From positions 25,662,340 through 25,726,339 of the forward strand of contig CM034241.1 in NCBI GenBank assembly GCA_019916065.1: a stretch of 64,000 nt of DNA, given 5' to 3'. The translations under genes and the position numbers were made by a program. Of the stretch, positions 34,582-47,383 are shown in pieces. The notes beneath the pieces were generated by a model. That model searched no databases and was not told the origin of the DNA. It worked only from the letters and a program-made list of their open reading frames with translations. Positions within the stretch are counted from its first letter, which is position 1. Every line of letters begins with the position of its first letter. This DNA is from Vitellaria paradoxa. Its lineage: Eukaryota > Streptophyta > Magnoliopsida > Ericales > Sapotaceae.

Positions 34582-34890
34582 CCGAGCATGAAGCACTTTT
34601 GGCCAGGCTAGATATTTCCCGATGCCTCTTTGCTTGGAATATTCTGATTAAGACAGACTCTCAGCTTATGGCTAACCAATTGAAAGGGGAGTATGTAGCA
34701 CGAAATAAAAGAATGGAAGAGTACTTAGCTCTTTCCAAATAGAAAATGAAGGGCTTTAATGTTACTAGAATTGAGCTGATTGGAAAAGACCACAACATTT
34801 ATGTTGACAATTTGGCAACATTGGCAACTTCTTCTCACACTAGGCTTACTAACACAGTGTTTTTGGAAGTGTTAGAAATGCTTAGTGTCA
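34582..34890 (+). pseudogene. E0 archaeal-type RNase H, second half
   Basis: After the E1 target duplication the E0 reading resumes with HEALLARLDISRCLFAW and TDSQLMANQLKGEYVARNKRMEEYL, the second half of the additional RNase H. The join across E1 is in frame after allowing for the duplicated five bases. Confidence 0.8.
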
Positions 34891-35759
34891 CAAAAACTGA
34901 AAAAGCAAGTTGCATTACTTAAAGTCCCTGCTGGATGGATCCAATATTTGCTTATCATAAGGATGGTTTCTCACCAAAGTACAAATAAGGAAACTCAAGA
35001 TAAAAGCGACAAGATTCTGGCTCTCTCCTAAGTAAAAGTTGTACAGATGGTATTTCTTAGACCTATTTTTTCTTTGTATTCACCTTGATAAAATTCAAAA
35101 TTTTCTTTATGAGATACATGAAGGGGTCTGCAGAGCACACACAGGGGGCAAATCCTTGAGACACGAAGCTATCACTCAGGTATATATTGGTGGCCACAAA
35201 TGAGCAAAGATGCCTAAGCCTATGTTTAGAAGTGTAAAAAATGTCAGAAGTTCTCTTCCATCCCACGTCAACCTATTTGGAAGCTTAGTCCTTTAATTAG
35301 CCTATGACCATTTGCACAGTGGAGTCTTGACATAGTTAGACCTCTACCTATTGCTACTTAAAACAGAAAATGGTTGGTGTTCAGCACAGACTATTTCACA
35401 AAATGGGTGAAGGTAGAGCCCTTAGCCCACATTAAAGATGCCGACACCATTTGATTCATTTAGAAGAACATCATCATAAGGTATGACATCTCTCAAATAT
35501 TTATTTTTGACAATAGAACATAGTTTGATAGCTTTCCATTTAGAAAATATTGTTCAAGGTATGGGATCAAGAACTTTTATTCATCTTTTGCCTACACTCA
35601 AAGCAATAGACAAACTGAGACATCCAACAAGACTATTTTTAATGAAATTAGAAAGAAGCTTGAAGCTGATAAAGGGAAGTGGATTGAAGTGCTACCAATG
35701 GTTTTTTGGACCTACGGAATAACCCCGAGGATTGTCAAAAGGGTTATTAAAAAGATTAT
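34891..35759 (+). pseudogene. E0 integrase remnant
   Basis: Core blocks can be read across frames: a KWVKVEPL-like stretch near 35405, the second aspartate region about 35480-35520, and QSNRQTETSNKTIFNEIRKKLE with the catalytic glutamate region about 35600-35660. A W-x-YGITPR block follows near 35710. The sequence is cut at 35759 by E3; the rest of E0 is not found to the right of E3. Confidence 0.75.
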
Positions 35760-38700
35760 TGATTGCACTTAAAAAGTGTAATCATTAGCTTTGATTCATC
35801 TTGCTTTCAATTAGTATTTCTTATTATTTCATGTGTTTTGATATGGTTTTGTGTTACTTATAGAAATTCATCTGTTGCTATAGAAAAATGAACCAAAAGC
35901 AAATAAAGCACTAAGAATAAGAATAAGAGAGAATGGAGAATCAAATGAGGACCAGAAAGAAGATGAAAAGACCAAACTTGCACTAGCATTTGGATAGCGT
36001 TAGGATGCCAATCTCTAGAACCTAGAAAGTCCAAAAGATGAGGAAAAAAAAACTTAGCATTACCTTTTAGCATCTTTACGGCAGCCCTGGTGTTTGGACA
36101 TAGCGTCCCTGAGACTTTAATTTTAGGTTTTGTTAGGCTTTTCTATAAATACCCTTACTGTATTAGACTTTTGGAGAGTCGTTTACACATTCTAGGTTAG
36201 TTTTCTAAATGTTTTTCCTTAGTTTTCAAAGAGTTTTGAAAAGAAATTTGGATTAAAATCTCAACTACGCAACTGTTCTTTGATGCTATATTACTGATTT
36301 CATTTCAATGGAGTTTGCTTTCCTAACCTTCTCTTTTATTTTATGTTTTATTCTTCTTTTTAGCATGCTAGTGTTGATATATATTTGATTTAACCCATCA
36401 AAGATGCGTGGATTCTTGTTTGATTGGTAGATGTGAATGGATCCACGCATACAACATAAAACTTGTATGTTAGAGTTTTTGCTTTCTGACCGTGTCTAAA
36501 TATTGCATCTAAACTAACCCCCAAGTGCAAGAGTGTGCGGTGTAGTTTTAACTCGGTGAGACTGAGATCAAATCCACAGGGAACTTTGAGATTGAACACT
36601 AGGGTTTTCTAAGTTCTTCTACCTACTAATTTCGTTTTAAAAACAGGAAAAGAAAAAATTGATTTTAGGTTTTGAAAAGTTTTGATTTACTAACTACTAA
36701 ATAAATAAACTAAATTGCAACAATTAAATTAAACTAAAAACAATAACACTATGCATTCAAGATAATTTAAGATCTTGATTCAACCTACAAATTTGGGTAA
36801 ACACCTTATTCTCTTGTTTGGATGTAATTATTATCTCGGTTTACAGCTCACGTTTAGGAAAAGTAAACTGAAAAAATTTCATCGTGAAGGCTTTAATTTC
36901 CAAACCACAATTTTAAAATCACATTTAGGATAAATAAAATTAGAAAGATATCATCTTGAAAACATTCTTTGGTCTAGATTTCTTTTCTTTGATTTCAAAA
37001 TATAAAGAAAGTTTTAATCATATAACATCATCAGGGATTTCGACAAAATATGATCAAGGATACACGTTTTCGAAGACTTTGAAAATCAAAAGAAAAAGAA
37101 AATCAGAAAACATATCTAAATCTATTTCGTTTGTTTTCAAAGTATTAAGAAAGTTATAATCTTTTGTAGTTATCAGTGATTTCAAGGAAATATGATCAAC
37201 TACACAAGTTTTCGAAGGTCTTGAAAACATTAGAAAGTAGGTTTAGAAAACAAGAACCCTAACACGTAACTTTTATGTTGCATGCTTGGATTCGATCACA
37301 TCCAACATTCAAATAAAGATCCACCCATCATTGATGGGTTGAATGAATAATAAAATAGTAAATAAAATGAGAAAGCGAAAAGAAAATGAACTCCATTAAT
37401 GAAGTACAAAACGAACTTATAATATGTTGAAGTATTCACGAACTTGAATCCATAAAACGAAGCCACAAAAATCTCTTTAAACTAACCTATACTGATGAAA
37501 AACTAAATCTAAAAACTATAAAGAAGAAAAAGTCCTCTTTGATGGCTGAAAGAACAACAATATATAAAGCCTAAACCTAAACCCTAACTTAATTTTCTGT
37601 GCATGTTACCCGTTGTGATGTGGGCCGCCCGTGGGGGTGTTCGAACCATAGATTCAATCTTTGGCTCCAACATGAAAGTTATACCCTTTGAGTCTTCTTT
37701 CCAACTTAAAAAGAATTGCATCAATCGGAGTTGTGACCAAAAAGATATGGCCAAAATACTGATAGGGTGTCGTGCTGAATCATCTAAAGAATTCCGAATT
37801 GTGTAACTTTTTAAGCTGATTTTGCGGTAGATGGAGACTTCTTTTGGACTTGTCTTTCCACGAAAGTTGTAGCCAAGAATGTGTAGTTGACTTTGGGCTT
37901 TTGAATCACCTTAATTAGATCTTAGAAACTTAAGATATGCCCCAAATCCTACGGTGATTAGGATTTGTCTAACTTTCTAGCCTTGACTTTAAGCAATCTT
38001 TCAAGGCCCAAACGAACTCCAATTTTGTCCCATAATAGCTTTCTAAAAAGCTTGAGACATCCACTACAACTTTGCTGAAGACCACTTTTAATTTTTGGAA
38101 CTTCTTTTAAGTCAAAATTGGGCATGTATCTCGTTCCAACAAGCTATTTTGGTGTATTTTCTACTAAAACCTGCATGGATGAACAAAATAACATAAATAA
38201 ATAAAATTAAACTAAAATAAACATATTAAAACATAAATTATCAGAATTAACATAAAAATCAAGGTTTATGATTACACTTTTCAAGTGTAATCACTTTCCT
38301 AAATCAATTTTTTATTTTTCAAAACCTTTGAAAACTTATATGCCTAATCATATTTCTTTAAAATCCCTGTTACCCACGTATCATTAAAACTTTCTTAACA
38401 CTTTAAAAGTATAAAGATCAGATCTAGTGTTTTCCAGATTCTCTTATTCTTTTGTTTTTCAAAACTTTCAGAAACAAGCAATCTCCACCATATTTCATAG
38501 AAATTACTGCTGACATCCCTTTAATCTTTTGAAAACTCATGGCCTCAACCATATTTCGACGAAATCACTGATGACATTTGCTTGATTAAAACTTTTTTCA
38601 TACTTTGAAATCATTGAAAAGGAATCCGGAGTAAACATTTTAACGATGATATCTTTTTATCACATCTAGAATGGAAATAAAATATCCACCTGGATTTGTA

Positions 38701-39041
38701 GGTTAGATTAAGTCGTTTATTATTCATTTAAAACTCTAGTTTTTATTAATCCCACAATTTTTGTACTTAGGTTAGAGTTATTTTGAGTGCTTATTTTTAA
38801 GTTAAATTAATTTTTGCCATTTAAATTCATTGTTTAGTAATGGTAATTAAAATCTCATCAAAACTAAACTTGATTTTACTTTTATTGCTTTCAAAGAAGA
38901 ATAGTAGATTAGAATAACTTAGTAATCCTAGGGTTTGATCTAGTTTCCTTGTGGCTACAATCTTAGTCTTAATAGGTAAAACTACACCACACACCCTTAT
39001 ACTTGAGAGTTAGGTTTAACTGCACATTTGTGAAGCGATTA
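35760..39041 (+). repeat. E3 5' LTR, interrupted by solo LTR S3
   Basis: It starts TGATTGCACTT. Without S3 and one target copy it would be about 1.47 kb. Near 36403-36453 a hairpin with ATGCGTGGAT/ATCCACGCAT arms sits at a position like that of the E2 LTR stem-loops, after GCATGCTAG. A repeated TTTGGACA-type motif (about 35985-36100) replaces the GGTCCGGACC motif of E2. The end at 39041 is placed by alignment to E2, since the final CA is mutated. Confidence 0.82.
36487..38293 (-). mobile_element. S3: inverted solo LTR inside the E3 5' LTR
   Basis: Bounded by TGACC at 36487 and by the reverse complement of TGATTACACTTG ending at 38293. A perfect 5-bp duplication CTTTC lies at 36482-36486 and 38294-38298. 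It carries GTTCGAACC near 37639, the cross-family module at 37672-37774 and the palindrome CCCATCATTGATGGG near 37325. No internal region is left. Confidence 0.93.
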
Positions 39042-39047
39042 AGTTTT

Positions 39048-39065
39048 TGGCACCATTATTAGGGT
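39048..39065 (+). promoter_or_regulatory. E3 primer-binding site, decayed
   Basis: TGGCACCATTATTAGGG aligns to the intact site of E2 with a few changes, mostly C-to-T or G-to-A, and lies in the same position relative to the LTR end. Confidence 0.75.
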
Positions 39066-39191
39066 AATTTAGTTTGATTCTTTAGGGAAGCTTTAGGTTA
39101 TTCCTATTTTTTTTTTTTAAATGTCCTTCTTTCTTCTAGCATTTGGACACTGTCTAAATGCCAACATTTAAAGAACTCCTCTTTTTAGTTT

Positions 39192-41214
39192 ATGAGTGCT
39201 AGGGAATGGGGAGAATCAGGCAGACATAGGAGTTCTGAGTTTGTGAACCTTCTTTTTGCACCTTTTGACCTAATAGTAAATCTGTCTTCATCTACTTTAT
39301 CATCCACTACACCAAAAATGGAGGGTGAAGCTAATGAAGCTAATACTGCAGATGAAGTAATTCTAAGAGCCAACAATGGTCAAGCTCGAGCAGTGCCTGT
39401 AAGATTGAGAGATCAGGTCCAACAATAGAGACAAACACCTGAATCTTGCGTTGTTTGGCCCAAAAATCAAAGGCCTTTCCGTTTTAAACCCGGAGTGATT
39501 TAACTTTTACCTACCTTTCATGGGTTAGATTCAGAAAATCTATATGAACATTTGAAACAATTTTGAAATATCTGTACTATCGTTAGAGATCTGAGCTGCC
39601 CTCTAGATCTTGCCCTGTTGAAACTTTTCCCATTCTCATTACACAATAGGCATCTAGATGGTTCGGATCTTTACAACCAAATTCTATATGCACTTGGGAT
39701 GAAATAGAGGCAAAGTTATTGAAAAAATTCTTCCCACTTCATAGAATTGATGCTATTCAGCATCAAATCTCAAAATTTTCACCACAACCTGAAGAAACTT
39801 TCTATCAATGTTGGGAGAGATATAAAGCTCTTATTTATTCTTGTCCATATCATGGTTTAGAGTTGTTGCTAATAAGTAGTTAGTTCCATAACTTTTTAAC
39901 TCCAAAACTTAAATAGTTTGTACAAATATGTGTAATAGAGGGCTACATGATAAAATGGCAGAAGAAATGTATGAATACTTTGAGTTCCTAGTAAAGAATA
40001 CTCGAACATAGAAAGCTTTTGGAACTCAATCAATTGGGATAGTAACTAACAATAATAGGGAAGTGCATCATCTTTCCTAAACTGATGATTTAAAAATAAG
40101 GTCAGCTACTGTACCCTAAGAAAATGAAACATTGAAAATCAAGAAAGAAGCTCCAATTATCTAAGAACCAGTTGTAGCTAGCTAATGGAGAAACTATTCT
40201 TAAATGAACTGTTGAACTTCCAGTTCATGTAGTTAATCCATTCTGTCAATAATTTCAAGGACTAGAATTGAGGGGGAACCCATGCCCTGATAACTTTAAT
40301 CAGAATTGGAGGGGCAATTCTAATTTGAATTGGAAGAATAATGGACCACCAGTAGCTTAGCAGTATGTTGTTGTACATCCACCTCCAATTCCTAAACTTC
40401 CATTCCAATATCCTAGACCACAGCAGAATATCGGATCACCACAACATAACTGTGTTCTCCCTCTAAGAAGGCTCGTGGAATATCAACTTCAACAATTTAC
40501 AAATGCACAATCTACATTATGAACACAGAACAACAAAACACTAGATGATATTAAGAGTTAGTTGACTTCTATCACTTAAAGTTTGAGCACACAAGTAAAA
40601 GGTCAATTTCCTATTCAACCTCGACCAAACCCTAATGCTTAAAGTAACTAAGTTGAAGCCTCTTCCTTAGCATCTACGAATCATGAACAGGTGTAATCCA
40701 TTACCATGCCTAGGAGCGGGAAGATTATGGATAAGACCATTCCTTTTAGGGAAACTAAGCTTAGAAATGAGCAGATGGAGGAAAATGAAGACAAAATAGA
40801 AAAACCCAATGAAGCACAAGCTTTAAATAAGAACGAAGATGAATCAAAAAATGAAAATGAAGTAGAGAAGGAGAAAGATAAAACTGAACCAGTGGCACCC
40901 ACTAAGAAGTATGTTCCTAAGCTACTATTTCCCTAAAGGTTCATTCAACTGAAGAAGGAAGCACAAGCGGTGGAAATGTTGGAAGTGTTTAAGCAAGTTG
41001 AAATAAATATACCTCTACTTGATGCTATAAAAAAAATACCCTCATATGCCAAATTCATAAAAGAACTTTGTATTGTGAAGAAGGGTCTGAAACTGAAGGA
41101 GAAGGCATTTCTAACTGAATAAGTGAGTGCAATTTTACAAGGTAGCACTCCCCCGAAGTATAAGGACCCAAGATGTCGTACGATTTCCTATTGTATTGGG
41201 GACCATTTCATTGA
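39192..41214 (+). pseudogene. E3 gag remnant
   Basis: ATG at 39192 opens 76 codons. The core follows in shifted frames (PESCVVWPKNQRPFRFKPG, KKFFPLHRIDAIQHQI, ETFYQCWERYK near 39430-39840). The zinc knuckle region is not clear. A lysine/glutamate-rich segment at 40706-40936 matches the same place in E2 gag. Many stop codons are TAA or TAG where E2 has CAA, CAG or TGG. Confidence 0.82.
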
Positions 41215-44200
41215 TTAGGCACTCCTTGATTTAGGAGCTAGTATCAATCTATCACCTTACTTAGTTTACTAAGAACTGGGTTTAAGAGAGCTTAAATCTA
41301 TGCGAATAATTCTACAACTAGCAGATAGATCAGTTAAGATTCCATGTGGAATACTAGAAGATGAATTACTCAAAGTTGAGGAGTTTTGCTTTTCTGTTGA
41401 TTTTCTCATTCTCAATACTTAACCTCTAACTAATATGTCAGCTCCAAACTAGACACCAGTTATACCTAGAAGACCATTCCTAGTAACTTCTAATGCTTTA
41501 ATAAATTGTAGGATTTGTCAAATGAAACTATCCTTCGAAAAAATCACTTTTGAAACTAATATTTTTATTGTGACTAAAAAACCAAGGGAGGTGTTAGAAG
41601 TTTATGTTATAAATGCAGTAGAGACCACTGTTCAAGATTACATGGACTGTGAATTTTATCAAGATCCACTAGAACAAGCAATTTGTCTCAGTGAAGAGAA
41701 AGTAGAAGGAGAAATTGAAAAAAAAAAAAGTCATGGAGTTAGTATTTGAATGGCTTGAGGTGAGCTCGATCATGTTAGTGGTTAAATGGATACCTCCCTT
41801 TGAGAAAGTTGAGCCACTACAAAAGAGGGAAGAATCATCTCAAATCAAAGCCCCGAAGCTAAAAAGAAACCATTACCCACACATCTAAAATATGCATTCT
41901 TAGGTAATAATGAGACCTACCCTGTTGTGATTTTAGCTAAACTCATAAAGTCCCAGGAACTACTGAATCTATTGAAAAACCATGGAAAAACTTTAGGATG
42001 TACTATTGCTGACTTGACTAGCATGAGCCCTCTACTTTGCACTCATCACATCTATTTGGAAGAAGGTGCAAAACTAGTGAGACAAATGCAAAAGCGTCTC
42101 AATCTAATATGAAAGATGTAGTAAAAGCAAAGGTATTTAAACTTCTTAATGTGGGTATTATTTATCCTATTTCCAATTTTAAATGGGTAAGTCCTACACA
42201 AGTGGTACCAAAGAAAGCTAGGGTGATTATTGTTCGTAAAAAAATAATGAGCTAGTGCCTACTTGCATTCAAACTAGGTGGAAAATATGCATCGACTATC
42301 GAAAGCTTAATGCAGTCATTAGAAATGACCACTTTCTATTACCTTTTCTTGATTAAGTCTTAGAAAGAGTAGCTGGTCATGCCTATTACTGTTTTCTAGA
42401 TGGTTACTCAGGGTACAATCAAATTGAGGTAGCTTTAGAGGACCAAGCAAAGACCACATTTACTTGTCTTTTTGGTACCTTTGCATATAAACGAATGTCC
42501 TTTGGCCTTTGTAACACACCAGCTACTTTCCAATTTTGTATAATTAGCATCTTCAATGAAATGGTAGAGGACATCGTTGAAGTATTTATAGATGACTTCT
42601 CAGTGACAATGATCCATACCAACAACGTTTAGAGAACTTGGAGAAAGTACTAACACGATATGAAGAACAGAACCTCATATAGAATTGGGAAAAATGCCAT
42701 TTTATGGTAACAAAAGGAATCATTCTAGGCCACATCATCTCAAAGTCAGGAATCCAAGTAGACCAAGCAAAGGTTGAGCCAATTCAAAAACTTCCAGCCC
42801 CACACAATGTTAAAGACATTCGTTCTTTTTTGGGGCATGCCAATTTTTATCAACGTTTTATACAATCTTTCAATGCTATTTCAAAACCCTTGTGTCACTT
42901 ACTAACTCAAGATGTACCCTTTAAATGGACATAAGAGTGTTAAGATACGTTTGACAAACTGAAAGATTACTTAACAATAGTACCCATTTTACATTCTCCT
43001 GATTAATCATTGCCCTTTAAGCTTATGTGCGATGCCAATGACCATGCTATAGGTGTTTTGTTAGGACAGAGGGAGGAAAAGAAGCCACATGTTATTTATT
43101 ATGCAAGTAAAACACTAAACAATGTCCAATGAAATTACTTAACTACAGAGAAAAAACTACTAGTTATTGTCTTTGCACTAGAAAAATTCAAATCTTACCT
43201 CATAGGGTTAAGGGTGATCATCTTCACAAATCATTTTGCTCTGAAATATCTATTGACCAAGCCTAAAACTAAACCTCGATTGATTTGATGGATTTTGCTA
43301 CTGCGAGAATTTGATCTAAAGATAAGAGACAAAAGGTGTGGAGAATATAATGGCTAATCAGCTGTCACGCTTACCAGAGGGAGCATATCTCAAAGATGAA
43401 ATTCAAATTAATGATAGTTTCTCTGATGAGTGATTATTTAATGTATTTGCAGTTTCACTAATACCACCTTCATGGTATGTTGACATTGCAAATTACTTGG
43501 TGATAGGAAAAATGCTAGAGAATTGGAAATTAGAGGATTACAAAAAATTTCTAAGGAATGTAAGAGTATTCTTTTGGGACGATCCATACCTTTTTAAATA
43601 TTGTCCTGACCAAATGGTTAAAAGACATTTTCCTAACTAGGAGATCCTAGTTATCATTCAGTTTTATCATAATCACATATGTAGTGGTCATTTATCTTTT
43701 TCAAAGACATTAGCAAAAATCTTACAGTGTGGTTTTTACTAGCCAACATTATTTAAGGACGTACAGAAGTATTGTACTTCTGTGACAAATATCAAAGATT
43801 AGGGAGTCTTACCAGGAGAAACATGATACCCCTTAACCCCATTTTTGTATTGGAAGTATTTGATTGTTAGGGTATTGATTATATTGGTCATTTTCTTATG
43901 TAAAATGGATATGAATACATCCTCATTGGTGTAGATGATGTATCTAAGTGGGTTAAAACAATAGCCACAAGAATAAATGATCACAAAGTAGTCTTTAAGT
44001 TCTTGCATGAGAATATTTTCTCTCGTTCTAGATTTTCTCATGCCATCATCAGTGATGGTTGTAAACACTTCTGCAACTAGCCAATGGGTGTGGTTGTGCA
44101 CAAATATAATGTAATTTATAAACTGGGCACCCCATACCACCCACAAACAAGTGGGTAAGTAGAGCTCGCAAACAGAGAAATAAAGCAAATCCTAGAGAAA

Positions 44201-44755
44201 ATGGTTAATCCTGGATAGGCCTTTGAGATTACTAGATTCTCTATGTGCATATTGTACCGCATATAAAACAATCCTAGGGTTGTCACCATATAGGCTAATT
44301 TATGGAAAACCATGCCATCTTCTTGTTGAGCTAGGACACAAGGCCTATTAGGCTATTAAACAGTTTAATGCTAGCATTGACGAGGCAGGACTTCACCGTA
44401 AACTACAGTTTTTAGAAATGGATGAGCTCATAAGTGATGCTTATCAAAATGTGAGGATTGCAAAGGAAATAATGAAAGTTCTCCACAATAAACATATTGC
44501 AAGACGGACATTTTACGAAAGACAAAAGGTCTTACTTCACTGATCCTATATTCATTTATTTCCTAGAAAGCTTCAATCCAAATGGGTAGGTCTATTCATT
44601 GTCCACCATATATTTGAACATGGAGCGACTGAGATAGAAAATCTAAGGAATAAGGACCACTTTACAGTCAAGGGCATCATCTAAAACCTTACTTTGAGAA
44701 TTTAATGGCTTCAATTGAGATGTGGGATCTTCAAGATCCCCCACCATTTGACTAA
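41215..44755 (+). pseudogene. E3 pol remnant: protease, RT, RNase H, integrase
   Basis: Protease block DLGASINLSPY near 41230. RT blocks ([27 protein letters not shown]) at 42380-42605. RNase H (LMCDANDHAIGVLLGQ) near 43023. Integrase has the zinc region near 43650-43790, first catalytic site VIDYIG near 43875, SDGCKHFCN near 44055 and VELANREIK near 44160. It ends with WDLQDPPPFD and a stop at 44753-44755, like the E2 end. There are numerous in-frame stops and shifts, for example TAG at the position after HFCN where E2 has TGA. Confidence 0.88.
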
Positions 44756-45286
44756 ATCGTTCTTGAAACCTCAAAATATGTTATTGTACATTAGTTTTCT
44801 TTAGATTTTAATTAGGATTTTGATTATGAATTCAAAGACCCAATCAAATTGGACTAGGAAAAAGAGGAAAAGAATGAAAACAAGCTAAAGGGGTTCCCGT
44901 GTTTGGACACCATCTAGAAGCCATTTGGTAATCCCAATTCAAGCCCATTATTCCTTCCAGGCATTTGGACATAGGTTTGGCATCCGAACACAGTGCACTA
45001 GATGGTAGCCTTAAGTGCTTTGTTTAGACACTTTTGGATGTTCATGCATGGTTCTCTCTACCTTTTCTTTACTCCCACACACACTCTATCTAAAACCAAG
45101 CATTATTCGATCATTTTTTGGCCATTTTCAGCCAAAATCTAGTGACCCATCCTCTATCTACTCTATTCTTATGATTTAGGGGATGTTTGACCGTAAAATC
45201 TCAAGGAACTAAATATTTGTGCAAAATTCATGTTCTTCATGTGTTCTTCAAAGTTCTTCAAGGATTCTTTGCTGATTTTCACTTGG
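44756..45286 (+). promoter_or_regulatory. E3 spacer before the env-like region, with LTR-like motifs
   Basis: Repeated TTTGGACA/GTTTGGACACC-type phrases at about 44898-45035 resemble those of the E3 LTR (about 35985-36100) and gag leader (about 39139). The pattern parallels E2, where LTR palindromes recur in the same spacer. Confidence 0.45.
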
Positions 45287-45682
45287 GTAAGATTTTTTGC
45301 ACTTTACTTATGTTTTCCTTCCATGAAATCTTCGAAGGCACTACGAAAACTCGCCTGTGAAGTCTTTTCTGTTCTTCAACATAGTTGTTTGGTAAAAACC
45401 CGAGTGTGCGGCTTTTTGATTTTGTGAAGTTGAATGATGGAGAATAGTGATGAGAGCTTTGTAATGTTAGCAAAAAAGATTGGGCCACCATTTGTGGGTG
45501 GACTTAGGAATTGTCACAAAGTAATGGTTCTCAAATCTAATCACTGATTTTGAAAATCTTTTTTTTTTTGGCCACATATTCTCATCACTTGAAAAGTTTT
45601 TCTTCTTAAACAAAATTTGCAAATAAACTTCATTTGATCTGATTAAGTTTGATTCTTGTATTAGTTTTGTTTTTGCAAATAG
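45287..45682 (+). other. Predicted leader intron of the E3 env-like ORF
   Basis: Donor-like TTGG/GTAAGA at 45286/45287, acceptor-like TTTTGCAAATAG at 45682, ATG at 45685. A hairpin-like CCACCATTTGTGGGTGG segment lies inside (about 45483-45501), as in the E2 intron. Confidence 0.45.
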
Positions 45683-45684
45683 TT

Positions 45685-46733
45685 ATGGGTCCCCAAAAAA
45701 TACCCGCTAGATGAGCTAGTTCTTCTCATATTTACGACCACTGTAGGTTTAGGTCTTTAATAGCGGAGATTGAATTTGATAGATTTTTGGATAATAGACT
45801 GGTTATAGTTGAACGGAAATAGGAATTGGAATGTTTTTGAGAAATGACTTTGGGTGGTGTTAAAACTTTAGTGATCATAGGTGGCTTTAGTTTTGCCACT
45901 TTTGTTTTGTTATAATTTAATTCCATCAAAGGAGGAAAAAGAAAAAGGCTATGAAATACTAAGCTATGTGAGGGGTTAGAACATTAAAGTTACACCCAAT
46001 TCTTTTGTTGAACTCTTCAACCTCCCTCATTTTAATTTTCCACAAGATCCGTTTATGCCTCGGGATCATATCTGCTTAAATAGAGTGAGTGCAGAGGTAT
46101 TAATGGGAGAGGTAGAATGGCCACAAGCTGGCCAAGTGAGAGCCTCTGACATCAATGATCGTTATTGGCCGTTACACATGTTCAGTTGTCACAACTTGAT
46201 CCCAATACATAGAATTGCAGAATGTGGTGAAAAGAGAGCTGAGCTTTTGTATACTATAGGAATTAAGGCTAGTATTGACTTACCCAATTCTTATGGAATG
46301 GGTTAAATGATTTTGTTAAGCACCTTAGGTGGTAGGGTGGAATACCTTTCGGGGGAATGTTAACTTAGATTTTCATTAAACAAAGAGCAGCCATAGTAGA
46401 TAACCTTTAACGAACCCAACCTGAAGGACCGATTAATTATCTATCCTTCAATAGATCACACCCACAAGGACCCACTAGGAAAAGAAAAAACTACATGTCT
46501 ATCTTTTGAATCAAGCAGTAGCTCTCATGTAATGGAAAATGAAGAGGAAGGAGAAGTGACAAACCATCAGCTCTTGGACATGTTAACAAGCCAAAGTGAA
46601 GCGATTGCAAGGCTGGATGAATGGAATGTCCCATATGGAAGTCATTGAAGATGAAAATTCAAGAGTCCTTCAGAGTATCCATGAGTATAATTTTGGCCCA
46701 GGGGCATCATTTCCACCTCCTCTACCACAATGA
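45685..46733 (+). pseudogene. E3 env-like ORF remnant
   Basis: ATG directly after the predicted acceptor. Homologous blocks to the E2 ORF appear in order: DINDRYWPLHMFSCHNLIPIHR, LLYTIGIKASIDLP, IPFGGMLT and an acidic coiled-coil-like region (EEEGEVTNHQLLDML), ending FPPPLPQ. Many stops. The best open run is 46055-46306. Confidence 0.75.
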
Positions 46734-46989
46734 CAGGTGTTAGTACCATTCACTATCGTTCTGTCTCTATTTTCCTATCTATGTGTACTATGAGATGTTA
46801 CTTTAGGTACTATAACTTTAAACTCCTAGACTTGGCATGTTTGATTTTACATTGGGTCTGTAATCTTTATAACTACATACTTTCTTTCTTTGTTTTTTTA
46901 GAACTATATTCTGTGTTTTTGTTTAGTTATATTCTTCATGGGGAATGCATGCATCATAATACGTAATTGAATAATAATTGCAAGATCAG

Positions 46990-47383
46990 GTATACAGACA
47001 TATCAGAATTCAAAGACATTGATAACCTCTACTTTGTTGATTTTGATATGAGGGATGCTAAATCCTACAGCACTTGGGGAAGGATGGTTATTGATTTCAC
47101 ATTGTTCTACAATCTGATGAAGGATATAGATGAGTAGGAGGCATCAATAGCCTTGGATTCATGGAGAGATGATCGTTTCATTTGTGGACCCCCACGTCCT
47201 AGGTCCCATACTTGTTTCTTTGGCTTACCCCATAAGATCTACAGGCGATGTAACATTCATGATGATAGGGAAGAATCAATAGAGTATGAGGCTGTATTTT
47301 GGGAGGATGCTCCTATAGCTGAGTTCGATGGTGATGAGGAGGAGGATTTCCTAGTCACTTTTACTTTTTACCTCACTTTTTAA
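46990..47383 (+). pseudogene. E3 acidic third ORF / exon remnant
   Basis: After an acceptor-like ATCAG the sequence reads YTDISEFKDID in the same phase as FILSDFTKEFKNSE of E2. One TAG interrupts it near 47136. The last 76 codons are open and acidic (FDGDEEEDF), ending at 47383. Similarity to E2 is weak apart from phase, place and composition. Confidence 0.45.

Noticed and set aside
43799..44188. Minus-strand ORF of 129 codons
   Set aside because: Lies exactly opposite the E3 integrase core, whose blocks are clear on the plus strand.
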